Shown here piece after piece: positions 23,277 to 36,388 of a stretch of 64,000 nt of DNA (positions are counted from its first letter, which is position 1; the number at the start of each line of letters is the position of its first letter). The position numbers and the translations under genes are program-made. Below the pieces are notes generated by a model. It was not told where the DNA came from and ran no database searches. It worked only from the letters and a program-made list of their open reading frames with translations. The stretch lies in assembly GCA_039720395.1 (NCBI GenBank), contig CM077822.1, forward strand, positions 17,377,043-17,441,042, given 5' to 3'. The DNA is from Liquidambar formosana. Taxonomy: Eukaryota > Streptophyta > Magnoliopsida > Saxifragales > Altingiaceae.

Positions 23277-26200
23277 ATGTTTGTTGCATATGGAAATCAT
23301 GTTCGCAAAGGCTCAGAAATTCTATTGAATGTGGATGGATTTCTTTTCCTAGATCAAATGGGTTCAAAGCGGAAGGTGAGGTGATTTTGTATTTTCCCTT
23401 TTTTATATCATGGTTGCTTTTGTGTGAGGAAAATATAGGAGATTCTAGAAAAGTATATCTAGAAATGTTTCATGCTGATTTAGTACTCTCACGAGTGCTT
23501 TTCTAGCGCGATTGAAGTTCACTTGAATTTGGATGTATTTTGTTTCCGAGATTAAATTAATTACATTTTCTAGCACTGTTTTATCATGGTCTTTTTTATT
23601 TTTGGGAAGGAGACTTCCTCTGGACATCTTCATGATCATGTTAGTAATAGTATTTTGATTGAGTAAGGTATGATAGTGGTGAATTGGTTATGTTTGATTA
23701 AAATTGATAGTGGTGGTGCGGTGAAAAGGCAGTGTGATAATGATTATTTGGAGGCAGCCAGGCAGGGTAGTGGTGATGGTGGTTGTTGGTGGTAAGAATG
23801 GGCTAACATGTGGCGGTGGTGGCTGTAGGGTGATGCTTGTAGTGAATTAATTATGATTTGATCAAGTTTTAGTATTATGAAGTTAATCAGGCAATGATAA
23901 AAGTCTGGGGCAACGAAACGCAAGGTCACAAGTTTGAACATTGAAAGAGGCCACTTGGTGCAAAAAAATAAATTTAGGACCATATTCAGCTCACTCCTCC
24001 CAGGACCTTGTTTAACGAGACCAACACTAGGTAATGGCCTTCATTGGAAAGTCATTAAAGTGTCTTTAATTATGTGTTTTTTTTTTGGTTTGCTGTCTTT
24101 TAGGGTGAGCTGGGGGTTGGAGGTAGCAAAGAGCTAAGAATAATGCATTGGTGGTTTTGTTGGGGCAGTGAAGGTGGTCGTCATATGGATAAGATTATCT
24201 AGAAATTAAATTTGAAAATTTTTATAAAGTTTAGCTTCAGTCTTACTCAGGGTCGGAACTACATATGCCCTTGGGGAGGCCATGGCACCCAAAGCCTGAC
24301 AATGCTTTATATATTTATTTGAATATAAGGTATTTTTTTTAAAAAAAGTATATCAATGGCTTCTCCAAATTATTGTTTATTTCAAATATAAATGGTAATA
24401 TTTGTTGTCATTATATTAAATTATTTTTGTCAGCAAAAATGGTAATATTATTTTTCTTATTTTTGTTGTCATTATATTAAATTATTAACTAGAAGTAGGC
24501 ATAACACAAATATACTTGTGTTTGAAATACATACTAATAAAAGCATATTGATATCTCAATTTTATACATACTAATAGGAGTGTAATAGCACCTTAATTTT
24601 ATATGATTCTCTGGGGAATGTTTTCACTCTTATTGTTATGTCCATCAACATATTGAGTAAGGACGTAAGGTGATGTGTCATGTTATTTGAGTTGCCTTAC
24701 TTTCATTTTCTTTGATATAGGCAGATGATCATGGATGTGTTGATCTTAGTGGTTTCTTGAAAGTCACTGCAGGATATGGAGAAAGTGGTATACTCTTTTA
24801 TCCAATAAAGTTTCCCTCACTTTTCTCTTACCGTGTTGATCTTGTGCAAAACATAATGCTTATAGGAATTTTTTAAGGCTAAATATCATGACTTAGAGAA
24901 TGTGATATTTGATTATTTTTTATCATGGTGCACTGGCCCGTGCATCACCTATTGTTAATGTCATCTAGTCCCGTTGCCGTTACAAATTTATGATGGTTTA
25001 TTTGTAAATATTTTAAACTGATAGAAGCTTGTAGTTGCTACGAATCTAATATGCTGTGCCTTCTTCTATGTTCTCTTTTTCTATTATGTATATTATGTCT
25101 TCTGTATAACTTCAATTTCTGACAACCTTCAATATTTTCTTGTGCCCCTTGCCTTGAGATGTTGAGGTGGGGCCTGGATCATGCCCTTGAGCGCTAATTA
25201 AATTGATTTATGGACAACCTTTTACTTAGTTTTATGAAATTATGCATAAAAGTTTGTGCACTTGACCTTTTCCGCGCCTAACCAAGTTTGACCCCCCACA
25301 GTGGTTGTCCTGTTTTCATGCGGGCCTATGCCGGATTTTTCATTGGATTTTGTTCTTTTTAAAACGACGGATTAGAGTTTTGATATGTGATTTATTAGGC
25401 ATGTCATTGTGAAATTTGAATATTATATGGGTAATGAGGTTGTGATTGGATAGTGATGTGAGTTGTACAGGTTTTTTTGACAAGTCGATAACTTGGGATG
25501 TCCTGTTTTCAGACGGGATTATACTGGATTTTTCATTGGATTTTAGGCATGAAGTAAATAGTTAATGTAGCCTGATTGTTCGTTTTGATGATACAAATCC
25601 TACTAAATAAAGCAATGAGTTCTGTAGAAAACATTTTGAAAGACATTGAGACTTTGGGTATTGAATACAAAAAGGTAACATGTAATTCAAATTATTTTCC
25701 TCGCTTGATGGGAATGGTTGAAAATTTGATTCGCAAGGGTAAAGCATAGAGAATAATATGGAATTAATCCCTTATTGTTTGTTGAGTCTTGTTTTTTGAT
25801 AGTGAGTCTGGTAAATATAGTTTTATTTTGGTGAACCATGCTTTATTCTATTAATTGATGGGCTTGATTTAGTATTGATAATCCAGTGAGAACGTTTACT
25901 ATGTAATAGTTTTAAAAAATTTATGTTAATTATTTGTTAGTTATTCTCATTATAGGTCTTAGCATTTTTTACAATCAATATTGTTAATTTTTTGCTTAGC
26001 TGCTAACTACTATCCTTTTTCTCCCTTTTTTCCTTAATTTTTCCGCACTCCTTTATGATAGAACTCCTGTCCACTTCACTGCTATTTAAAAAGAAAATAG
26101 TGGATAACAAAGTAAAACGAAATGCGGGAGAAAAGGGTTCAAATCTTCCTCCATCCCGTCCCAAAAGCTGTTGCCTCCTGTACCACCAGTCAAGCATCCT

Positions 26201-27108
26201 CTTCAGGCTTCCTTTTGTTTTGTTTTGTTTTTTTTTCCCCATTATACGTTCTCTCTCTCATAGCCATTTCAATCTCTCGCACAAAAATTTGTTTGTTTCT
26301 TGGTTTTATTTAGGGGACTTAGCCAAAACACAGTGGGGCTTTGATGAGTTAAGATTGTTACAATACTTAAAATTTCAATTATATTCAAATTTTTTCCTAG
26401 GTTGGAAAAGGAAAAAAAAAATAAAAAAAATTAAAGAGAAGTTAAGAGGAAAGAGAAAGTAAGGGAAAGAAAGAGAGTACCTCACCAGTAGTGATTTTCT
26501 TTTTTAAATTATTCTTTCTTTTCAAAAAAATTATGTTTATTCTTTTTTTCCTTTTCCAAAACAAGGGAAACAAATAACCCCCACTCCCAACTAAAACTTA
26601 AGGGAGACAATGAAAGATAAAAAAGAAATGAAACAACCACCGTTATAGCTACTAAACCACCAATAGAGATATTTAATCAAAATAGACTTGCGCTCCATGT
26701 TTTGGATTAGCTAGGTTTCTTTATTTTTTATTTTTTTTTATCATAAGCCTTTTGCTTTGTCCGGTTTCATGAAGAATGAAAAACTTATGGTTATCTCAGT
26801 TATTAGGTAGTGTTTATAAGCTATGTGCTCTGAAAGTGAAATAAGCCAGAGCCTAAAGGGACATGTAACTTTTTCTTTGTTATTACTTATTTGTGCTATA
26901 TTATCATTGGCGTTAAGCTCTTAACATCTATTGCAGGAGTCAAAACGGCTTGCACAAGCACAAAGTATGTTACCCAATGCGAGATGTGAAGGTTAAAACC
27001 GAGCTTTAAGAGCCCATGTCATTGATTAATCAGGTTTCTTTAGTCGTTATTTGTCTTTACCATGTATGTGATCTTATGGGTTGTCTATACAGGGTTACAT
27101 GGATTTAA
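23277..27108 (+). CDS. Possible small four-exon gene, unrecognised
   Basis: Four short exons join in phase with consensus GT-AG sites: 23277-23375 (MFVAYGNHVRKGSEILLNVD...), 24721-24787 (ADDHGCVDLSGFLKV...), 26937-26964 (VKTACTST) and 27093-27108, ending in TAA. The joined product would be about 69 residues. I do not recognise it. It could be a real small gene, a fragment of a larger gene whose 5' exons lie elsewhere, or a chance chain. Against it: no promoter or upstream exon was found, and the first exon begins exactly at an ATG after a CAG acceptor. A transcript is needed to decide. Confidence 0.3.
23905..24125 (+). mobile_element. Decayed SINE-like / foldback fragment
   Basis: GGTCACAAGTTTGAACATTG resembles a Pol III B box with its usual plant SINE continuation (GAGGCC..CTTGGTGCAAAAAA). 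The following part, with CAGCTCACTCCTCCCAGGACC, is related to the foldback at 16581-16746. Confidence 0.35.
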
Positions 27109-27624
27109 TGATGCTATATAGCAGCATTTGTAGCTTAATTTTGATCTCAGTACATGCTAATTATAAAGTTGGGGATGTGACAACTTGTGAGGAATTTTCC
27201 ATGATATTCTTTAGGAGGATAGTTCATTGTTTATTTCTGCACCTATGGAATGTGCTGGAGATTGTCAGTTTATTTTAACAGGTTATATCATTATTGTTTT
27301 CCTCCAAAACTATACCATGATAATACTCTCCATGGAATGTCAAAAAAAGAGAGTAAAAACTGGAAAAAAAATAAAAATAAAAATAAAAAAGAAAAAGGAA
27401 AAAGGAGGAGGAATGAGAATTTATTGCAATGATCACTGACATCAGAGGAAAAAGATAATGTTCTTCAATTTTCTCAAGGGAAAGTTAACAATCAAGAGGC
27501 CTAAGTTTCCTCCCAAGGATGTGATTAGCTATCCATTAGAAATTTCATAAGCTTATTTATTTATTTTAATTATTGCATTTCTTTCTGCAAGATTTCATCA
27601 GTTGGTAGTTTATAACGCCATGAA

Positions 27625-27675
<51 letters not shown>

Positions 27676-28082
27676 TATATATATTGTTACTGTCTTATTG
27701 ACATGGTATAAAGGCGCTTTTGTCATATTTTAATATGTTCCATATTGACATGTATTGTTTCAGCTATTATTTCATTTCTTTGAATGAAAATGCAGTTGGT
27801 CAAGCTATTAATTATAATATCTTATATCCTAGGTTCTTATTGTGCAAGTTGTTCTCTTCAAAGAGATGAAGTGCTGCTGAAGACTTGATCATTCAGCTCA
27901 ATGATGTTTGCTTTAGGCAGTGAAGCTTTTAGCACTATGGTGACGACATTGGTAGAAAGAATGCAACAGCTAAGAAGAATAATCCAGAAGTTACGTCATT
28001 TTGGCAAAATTGTTACTTTTAATTTATATTTATATAAGTTTAGTTCACGAATAGACTAAGGATCTCCTCATCCTTATGTGTT
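27109..28082. other. No supported gene; long (TA)n tract
   Basis: A (TA)n microsatellite spans about 27626-27682. A short open stretch at 27830-27930 has no homology I recognise. Confidence 0.5.
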
Positions 28083-28101
28083 CCCCCCCCCCCCCCACCC
28101 C

Positions 28102-28132
<31 letters not shown>

Positions 28133-29126
28133 GTGTCTATTTTAGTATTCACATTGTATGTATTCTTGATACACAATACCTGTATTGCTTTTCTTACCAT
28201 GTGTATTCCATTGTACAATAGAGCGCTCATACAGTTGGTGTTCTCATTGTTGACAAAGATCAATTAGATAGAAGATCTATGATTGTAAAAATTATCGTGT
28301 TTCCATTATGTTTTTCCATTGTGCCATTTCGTTTAATTATAATAGGGCTCACTTTGACAAAAATAAGCTCTTTTGCATTTTTAATGCTGAGAAGAATTGT
28401 AGGCAAAGTATAAATCCAATGGATTTGGAGACTTTATTGAGAGACAAAAAAACTTGTTAGATGGGTCCATTTCTGGATGAGTGATCGTAACTCACACCTA
28501 TAATGGATCTTGTATGTAGTGGGTTTTTCGCTTTTGGTATTTTTGGGCGCAGTTCAACCACAAAGGGAATTGGTTTTATATAGTAGTATAGCTATTTCCA
28601 GGTCCATTGACAATAAAGCTCTTTTGGAAAAAATGAACCTCTTTTGGAGCACCATGGTAGAGCAATTAGTCCATTGACAATAAAGCATTTGGGTATATGG
28701 CAGAGAAATCCAAGATGAGTGTTACTTAGATGAGTGGGCTGGGGTGGATTAATTGGATTCTTTGACAAGGGTATTATTGTCCAAATAAACTCGAGTCCGT
28801 GACCTCAATAATCCATAGTTCCCTACCACGCACCATGCTTTCTCCTTCCTTTTTATTTTTTATTTTTTATTATTACAAAAATTGATGTTAATCTGGAAAA
28901 ATTGTGTCATGGGTGGTTTCCCTGGACTCCGTCAAAGGAGGAATGGATGAATTGATGGCAAGCTTTTATGCATTGAGGTGGGTGGGCCCTATGGCGTATG
29001 GGATGGCGTGGTACTGTGAAGAGCATTGATGGCAAGCTTTAATAAAATTTTTGGTCATTGTGCTTTTGGATGGGTTTGACGGCGTGGCATCAAAAACATT
29101 ATAAAAAAAAAAATTTCAGTACCCTA
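28083..29126. other. No gene seen; C/T homopolymers
   Basis: A C-rich run followed by about 24 T lies at 28083-28132. The rest is AT-rich with no supported feature. Confidence 0.5.
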
Positions 29127-29512
29127 AAATCGTGTTGGGCCAACACGATTTACATCAAACTCGTGTTGGCCCAACACGATTTTTTTCTTTTATCTTCCAC
29201 TCCTATCGGGCTGGTGTTAGAAGCAAACTGGGCCAAAAACTGAGTTGGCCCAACACGATTTTGGTGTAAATCGTGGTGGCCCAACACGATTTACACCAAA
29301 CTCGTGTTGGCCCAACACGAGTTTCTTCTGATATCTATACATACAGTGCATACATATACAGGTATACAAAATGGCCAAAATCGTGTTGGGCCACCACGAT
29401 TTACATCAAAATCGTGGTGGGTCACCACGATTTTGGGCCTGTACATACTAACTTCATACGGTTCAAGTGGGGGTACAAATTGGGCTGAAATCGTGTTGGC
29501 CCAACACGATTT
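29127..29512. repeat. Phased array of eight palindromes (CGTGTTGGCCCAACACG family)
   Basis: Eight perfect or near-perfect dyads are centred at about 29139, 29170, 29250, 29281, 29311, 29391, 29421 and 29500. Successive spacings are about 31, 80, 31, 30, 80, 30 and 79 bp. The arms extend to AAATCG...CGATTT in most units, and variants swap TT for GG in one arm. The right flank TACCCTA...GGAATTAAC matches, inverted, the flank of the single copy at 20841. No coding capacity is seen. Confidence 0.85.
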
Positions 29513-29626
29513 ACCCTAGATTTGGAATTAACTTTTGTTTTACATTATTTTCCTGAATAAGTTTTCCACCAACCTTACATGTGGAAAAGGCCCTTCTCTC
29601 GAAGCCCCGGTGAACTCTCTCCAACT

Positions 29627-30015
29627 TTAATTCCATGGACCACCTCCTCCACCAGGCTCGTTGCCACCTCTCTCTCCACCGCCGCCAGCACCACCACCAC
29701 TAGAACCAGAACCACTGCCCGCCCCGAAACCAGCCCCTGTTCCACCACCAGCACTGCTACCTTCACCACCTCCACCACCTCCTCCACCACCACCTCCACT
29801 AGTACTACGGGCAGATCCACTGCCTGAGCCAAACCCAGAGCCAGAACCGCCCGCAGTGCCCTCGCCACCACCACCACCTCCTCCACCCCCGCCGCCACCA
29901 GTGGAAGGAGATGTTGGAGGAGAGTTTGCTTGAGAAGATGAAGGTCTTGCGGATTGGACGACACAGAAGGCATCAAAAACAAGAAGGCTAAGCAGACCAA
30001 AATCGCACGAGCCAT
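29627..30015 (-). CDS. Secreted glycine-rich protein gene, frameshifted
   Basis: The ATG at 30015 starts a clear signal peptide (MARAILVCLAFLFLMPSVSS). A TATA box lies 62 bp upstream. The glycine-rich body (runs of Gly10-12 separated by EGTAGGSGSGFGSGSGSAR and similar) is in a different frame, ending PWN-stop at 29627. In the signal-peptide frame the same DNA reads as Val/Glu/Ala-rich nonsense to 29575. The switch falls near 29950, around TCGTCCAATCCGC, and needs a net +1 or -2 change. Known glycine-rich proteins of this kind are cell-wall or secreted structural proteins. Either the gene is recently broken or the assembly has an indel. Confidence 0.75.
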
Positions 30016-30076
30016 TTCTAAACACCACAGTTCAAATGCACCTTAGAATTGTAGCGTACAAGGCATGGTGGGTGGG

Positions 30077-30084
30077 TATTTATA
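30077..30084 (-). promoter_or_regulatory. TATA box of the glycine-rich protein gene
   Basis: TATAAATA on the minus strand, inside GGGTATAAATACCC, lies 62 bp before the ATG at 30015. This is the usual plant spacing for a short 5' leader. Confidence 0.75.
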
Positions 30085-30210
30085 CCCGTGCCGGTGAGGT
30101 GTGAGTTCATGAATTTCAGTGCTTTTGCATGTCATTGGATCCGGTTAGATATTGTGACGTATTGTATTGAATTATACTTCGTATGATATTATATTGAAAT
30201 AAACCAATAA

Positions 30211-30802
30211 GCTGCCCAAGCAAATTAAGTATACATATAGCTTGGAGTTTCCCTCCTTCTGGTTGGGTGAAATTAAACACAGATGGAAGTTCTAAAGGGA
30301 ATCCTGGTGCATCTACGGGGGTGGGCTGATTCCTGATGAGGCAGGGCGTTGGCTGGTGCATGGGTTTTGGTTTGAGTATTGGGACTTGCACAGTAACTAT
30401 GGCTGCGCTTTGGGCTCTATTCCATGGCCTGCCTATTGATTCAGCGGTAGTTGTTAGCCTCCTTTCGTAAGCCTTCTAGTAGCTGTTCTCCCTTTAGCCC
30501 GATTGTGGAGGCTCACAAAAGGCTTATTATGCAAGATTGGTCGTGTATGGTGGATCATAACTATAGAGAAAGCAATACCGTGGTTGATTGCTTGGCTAAT
30601 TTAAGCCATAACCTGCATAGGGGGATTACTATCTTCAGATCCCCCCTCCTGATGTTTTGGAGTTTCTTCGTGCTGATGATAGGGAAGTGGCCACTCCCAG
30701 ATTAGTTTAGTTTAGTTTAGTTTTTTAGTTTTTAGTTTTTTTTTTTTCCTCCTGTTCTGGGCTCTGCCCCCAATCCACCCAAAAAAAAAAAAAAAAAAAA
30801 AA
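30211..30802 (+). mobile_element. 5'-truncated LINE, RNase H end and poly(A)
   Basis: The sequence encodes WVKLNTDGSSKGNPGAST, the start of the RNase H domain typical of plant L1 elements, then a stop. Further on it encodes DHNYRESNTVVDCLANLSHN and a C-terminal ...VATPRLV with a stop near 30705, in shifted frames. A T-rich 3' UTR and A25 follow. The direct repeat AAACCAATAA flanks the insert (30201-30210 and 30803-30812). It is dead: truncated, with frameshifts. Confidence 0.85.
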
Positions 30803-30812
30803 AAACCAATAA

Positions 30813-33599
30813 TACTTACATGATAAAAAAAAAAAAAAAAAAAAAAACAAAAACAAAAACACAAACAAACCCAATAAAGTAATATATTATAATATAGAAT
30901 TAATGTGCCTACTACTAGTAGGGATGAAATCAGGATTTTATTTCAGGGGTGGCCAAAGTATGAATAATAAAAATTTTACCTTTCAAGTATGAGAATTATA
31001 TTGAGATTTAGTATTAAATATATTAATACATTGAATGGAAGGTAAATGACTCCACCTTACTTATAATTTTCTAAAACCATGACCAAAAAAAAAAAAAAAA
31101 AATGAGAGAGAAAAAGAAAAAGAAAAAGAAGAAGAAGAAGAGGGGTTGATAGCAGCAATAAATTTGAAGAAGGTTTTTAAAAAAACTAAATAAATAAACA
31201 AATAAAAAAACTACACCAAAAAAGTATACCTTAATATGTAGAAATTGAGTAGTGATTTTCTCCAATAGGATGCTTTCCGCCAACCATTACTCTCTAGTGT
31301 GCTCAATGATTTTGTTTGACATAAATCTGAGGTAAATCCAACCTTAAAAAGAAAAAAGGAAAAGAAAAAAAAAAGAGGCTAAAACGATCCATAGGAGAAG
31401 GTGTTTATTTTTTGTTAATTATTTTGGATATTTTACCGTTTGTATATATATATATTAATTCTAGCTTTTTATCCTTGGGTATAAGTTACCTATTTGACTT
31501 TTAAGAGGATCATGTGAAAACCATTGTGCCGATTGGGAGGGACTATTGGTCGATTGTCTAAAACACTAAAACTATTAAATTATGTATTGGTTTCCATTTA
31601 GCAATGTAATACCAAAACCAAACCCTTTAGTAGTTATTTTATAGTAGATTGATAATCAATTTGTAATAAGTTAACAGCTAATACCTTGTTTTGGTATTAG
31701 TTTCGAATTTGGTCACTAAAAAATACTTTATCAAGACAATGTTTTTGGAATTGAGGGGGGCCCACCCCAGGCCTAAGTATAGCTCCGTCTCTGCCCACTA
31801 GCCTGGTATGTTGCATTGGAGAAAAATCTAGTGTGCCACCCGAATGACTTGCTGAGGTAAAGTCTGGCTGCAACCTTGCAATGGAGAAAATTTTAAAAGT
31901 ACACATGCGTCTTAACAAAAATGAATGTGTCAAAATGGAGTAATTAAATTTTGACCCATATGTTCTTTATTTGATTTAGACTTTGACGCCTATGTTCTTT
32001 TTATTGTGTTTCTATCAACTTGAATTACGATGTAATATATATACTCCGTATAAATTTATCTCGATGCAGTGATGATATTCAGATGTACGAACTCTGCTAA
32101 CCATGTGGATCTCAATTTTTTTTCATTTGAATGCATCCGTTAAATAGTATTATTAAACCTTGTAGTGTCTGTTCGGGCAACTCGAATTTTGGATGTCTAG
32201 CATTTCTCTGTAATAATATAGAAAATGTGAAACTACCTATCTTAGAATTTTGAGAGAGAATCCAAATAGCATGTTGCGATGGAGAAATTTTAATATAACA
32301 CGTTCTATAATATCAGTCGTCATATTAAGAAAATACTATAAAAGTGCATATATGTGAGTCATAACAAGAGGCATGTGTGTCAAAATATGATTAAAGTTCA
32401 ACCCACACTTTGACAAACATCCTTTTAATTTCTTTGATTTTTCTTAAACCCAAACTCCGATATGTACGCTCTTCTTATTGTGTTTTTATTTTCTTATAAT
32501 ACTATGCCATACATGAATTTCTCTTTTTGCAGCAATGACAAATGCTCGAATGTGCGGTATGTTTCTCAAAGAACATTACGCCAATATGAAGTCAGTTTTG
32601 CATGGAAATGCTATTATCCAAACAATAGTATGGTAGAATCCTATTGATCGATGTGATCACCATCGTCAACCCGTAAATTAATGGTGGGTTTCTCTGTTGA
32701 GTTTGTGATTCATATGAGTTCATGAACGTCAAGGTTACAAGTGAGATTAGCTATTGGAAACCCTTTCTTGATCATGAGATGGTCAAGCACATCCCCATAT
32801 ATATATATATATATAGAATTACAGGATGAGTCGTTAGGCAATCACAAAAAGGTCTAAAAATATTTTGGTAATTGGAATTGTTTAATCATGTCACCTATAT
32901 TTTGAGTTGGCATACGTTACAGCCATGATGAACCACGACTGTCTTTTTGCTCTCAAAAATCCCAGATCATCCGGACAAGTTACACAGAGTTCATGTCTTT
33001 ATTTATTTTTTTAATTAAAAAGCTTTTCTTTAAGGCCGGATTGTTCGTGTTTTTCTTGTTAAATTATTCACCTTCTTTTTTTAGGCTAAAGTGGTCAATT
33101 ATTATTTATTATTATTAGTTTTTTTTAATAATAACAGCGCACATAAGTGCATGACAATTATGGAGTGGCCGGCATAAACGGAGAGATTTACACACGTATT
33201 CATTATGTACAAATTCTTTTAAATCTCTACTATTTGAACAATTACATGGTGGGGTCTATAGTTTTACATAAGGCATGGATAGCATATATGATAAAAGATT
33301 GTGGTTCAGAAATTATAGGTTTCGAGTTCGAGTTTTCACTTTCCTATTATCAGATGCCGATGTGTACAGGTAATTTGTACATTACGGAAGATTAGCCTAG
33401 ATCCAAGAGCCTCGATAAATAAAACTAGATGCCCATAAGTCATAAGTAAACCAAAGTCAGCTAATTACTGATGGGCCACAATGGAGTTTAATTATCGAAG
33501 GTCTAACTAAATATTGGCTGTCAACAAGCTAGCCATGCCCCTTCAAGTCATATATGACCCCAACTATCTATGAGCCGGGCCGAATATATATATATTACC
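30813..33599. other. No gene seen
   Basis: This is AT-rich DNA with poly(A) (30826-30846) and a (TA)n tract (about 32796-32814). A weak element may run from about 30918 to 31802, where GGGATGAAATCAGGATT faces a complement of GCAGAGACGGAGC, but the ends are too diverged to call. Confidence 0.5.
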
Positions 33600-33790
33600 A
33601 GCACACCGTGTGAGTCTTCTATGTAACTGTGACATGGTCACATGGGCAATAGGAGAGGAAGAAAGTGAGATTATCGGGCCAAAATGTACTCTGACAATCC
33701 CACTTTCCTCCTCTTCTATTGGCTTAATTGTGATTCCACGTCAGCCGTGTCACACTTACATACTAGTTTTTCTCCCAACATACCAGGTCA
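33600..33790. repeat. MITE-like foldback, copy 1
   Basis: CTATGTAACTGTGACATGG at the left pairs with CGTGTCACACTTACATA at the right. Inside are TCTGACAATCCCACTTT and CTATTGGC. A relative lies at 36410-36600 (CTGTGCAACTGTGACATG; TCTGACAATCCTACTTT; CCGTGTCATAGTTGCATGG). The sequence just upstream (33440-33560) also recurs, next to the second copy, at about 37130-37260. Confidence 0.6.
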
Positions 33791-33892
33791 CACAACCAAA
33801 AGAGACACAAGCTACATAACAACCTATCCAAAGATCGAATGAACCTATGTGGTGCCAACATCCTTTAGGTCTAGTGGCATATCTTTGATTCG

Positions 33893-34089
33893 TTTTTTTT
33901 TTTTTTTTTTTGCTTCCCCGCCCGGTATTCGGAGCTTCGCCCCGACTAATCCGGACCCGACCCGGGTCGCGCACCTGGGATGGTGGGTGAGTCTCCCAAC
34001 GAAGGCTGCTGCGTACACAAGGACTCGAACTTGAGACCTTGCTTAAGCTGGAACAAGCCGCTTACCACTTGATCCAACCCCTCGTTGGT
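33893..34089 (-). mobile_element. tRNA-derived SINE, complete with target duplication
   Basis: On the minus strand the element starts GAGGGGTTGGATCAAGTGG with A box GGATCAAGTGGTAAGC. The B box is AAGTTCGAGTCCTTG, followed by a GC-rich body and a poly(A) tail at 33893-33912. The host repeat GCATATCTTTGATTCG flanks it at 33877-33892 and 34090-34105. The target duplication and both Pol III boxes are seen directly. Confidence 0.92.
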
Positions 34090-34109
34090 GCATATCTTTG
34101 ATTCGTTAT

Positions 34110-36388
34110 AAAGCTAGCTGAAAGGATTTTAAAGAGTCGTGGATTTGACTCCTTTTTGTACGCATGTTTCTCTTACTTAGTCACAAAAATAAATAAATAA
34201 ATAAATTTGATGAATGAACATACGTGGTAATTTTCCACCTTTGAAGGATGAGGTTGAGAGTTTGAATCTTGGTCATTGTTTTAAAATAGTAGGTTCTGGG
34301 TAGGGAGAGATGGGACCTATTCTAGATTATGTAATTAGGAAACATTTTGTATCATAATGATACAAAACGATTTACCCAACATCATCTAAAGGTTGAAAAA
34401 GAAGAAGTAATAACCACTTTGTATCCACAATCATTTTTGAATAGGGCATCTAAGGGAGCATGAACAAGGTAGGACAATTCAAAATTAATGAATGCGTGTC
34501 AAGGTCATAAGAGTCACCAGCATGACATAGCGTGATTATCACAAACATCACAGATTGACTAGAACCAAGGACAAAGTCATCACATTAGCATGATTATTCA
34601 CAAAATTTTGTTAACACAAAAACATGAAGCATTCATGTAATTTATGATAAATTTATAGCTATATATACCTAAAAAATTTGTGCGTGTGTATGTGTGTGTG
34701 GATGGGTGGGTAGGTGAAACTACTGGTTGTCTATTCTACATGGATTGCGTAAAAAATATACAAATAAATTTGACCATTAATTAAATGGATACAAAATAAT
34801 ATTTTTCAATACAACAATAATATCAAGGATGTAACACATTTTTTTTTTTTTTTTTTTTTATGAAGTAATGAATATATTAAAAAGAAAAGTCCTGCACACA
34901 TGAAGTATACAGTTGAGTCCTTTGAATTGATTGACTCTTGCAATCTTGGAAGATGAAGAATAAAAAATTACTATTAAATACTTAGTAAAATAATAATACT
35001 CTTACTTGGTAAAATACTTGTATCTGCACCACATTTTTCAAGTTAGGAATACGAAAACCACAATATATAAAACAAAGTTAGATTACTGTTAAATCTTAAA
35101 CTCTTATTTATTTACATAAGTTATATATCCTACAGATAATGAAATACCCTCTTGAGTTGACTTCAGATTTATGATTTTTCTAGACCAAGTAAAATTTCTT
35201 TAACAGGGAAATTTTATAATGATAATTTAGAACTCTTAGAACTTCATATACTGATTCTTCATATAGGTGTTTTCCAGAACTTCATATACTGAATCTTCAT
35301 ATAGTGATGTACGTGTTTTCCAGAACTTCATATACTAAATCTTTTTGAAAATTTCAAACAAAATCAAAGATAGAAAGAGGGGAAGAAAAAAAAAAGGCTG
35401 AGACACTATAGAAAACAGAGACGCTAAAAAAAAAAAGGGCTGAGATAGAAAGAGGAAAAAAAAAAAATAGAAATGCTATAGAAAAAGGGGGGAAAAAACA
35501 GAGAAGCTAAAAAAGAAAAGAAAAGAAAGAGAAAAAAAAACAAAAGGGAAAACAATCGAAGATAGATAAATGGGAGAGAAGATATAGAAAGAAAGCATAC
35601 CTGGATAAGAAAGTAGAGATGAAAGTAGGTTGAGATATGCCTGTTGAGACGCTATGGAGGACAACCGCATATCTCATCCAGCCAGCAAAGCCAACAAATA
35701 CCCCACCAAACCCTAAAAATCGGACAACAAAAACAATGAGATTTCTTTGTATCTGCATGTATGTTTTAGGACAGAAATAGAAGAGAAAAAAAACCCCCTA
35801 AAAATCAATTGTATTTGCGTGTGTTTATCGGAACAGACGTAGAAGAAATCGAACCAAAATAGGAGAGAAAATGAGTTAGAGAGCGAAAAATAGAGAGGAA
35901 TATGTACCATTGGAGGGATTGCTCCAGCGATCGGCTTCCTCAAGCGAGTGAGATGGCTTCCAATGAGAGGATGTCCAGTGAGAGGAATATGTACCGATGG
36001 CTAGCGGCGACGGCTGCAATAAGAGATTAGTATCCCGGGTGTCGTTATGAGCTCTGACGCCGACGGTAAGAAGGTTGGAGGCTCTGACGTCATAGATCGT
36101 AGACTAGGGTTTGGTTTTGGTGGGAAAGTAGGGTTGTGTCGCGCAAATTCTAGAAAGAAACAGAAGGTTTTTTTGCTGTGCCTTAAATATAAAATAGCTT
36201 TTATCCGAAAAACCCATAATATATATGAGTATTTACCATCTTACCCTCATATTTCCCAAAGATTTCACACTCAAATTGGCGCCCAACAAAGTACCAACAA
36301 AAGGATTTCGATGGTTTTTTACCATCCATAAAACTGAACAATTCCCAAAGGAAAATTAAACCATCGACAAAATTAGTCGGCAATTAAC
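34110..36388. other. No gene seen
   Basis: Purine-rich and T-rich low-complexity DNA (34841-34859; 35380-35560). A direct repeat of GAACTTCATATACTGA occurs near 35228-35335. No frame has a recognisable domain. Confidence 0.5.

Noticed and set aside
29661..29933. Plus-strand proline-rich frame
   Set aside because: It is the mirror of the Gly-rich minus-strand gene (GGN read as CCN). The TATA box and signal peptide are on the minus strand.
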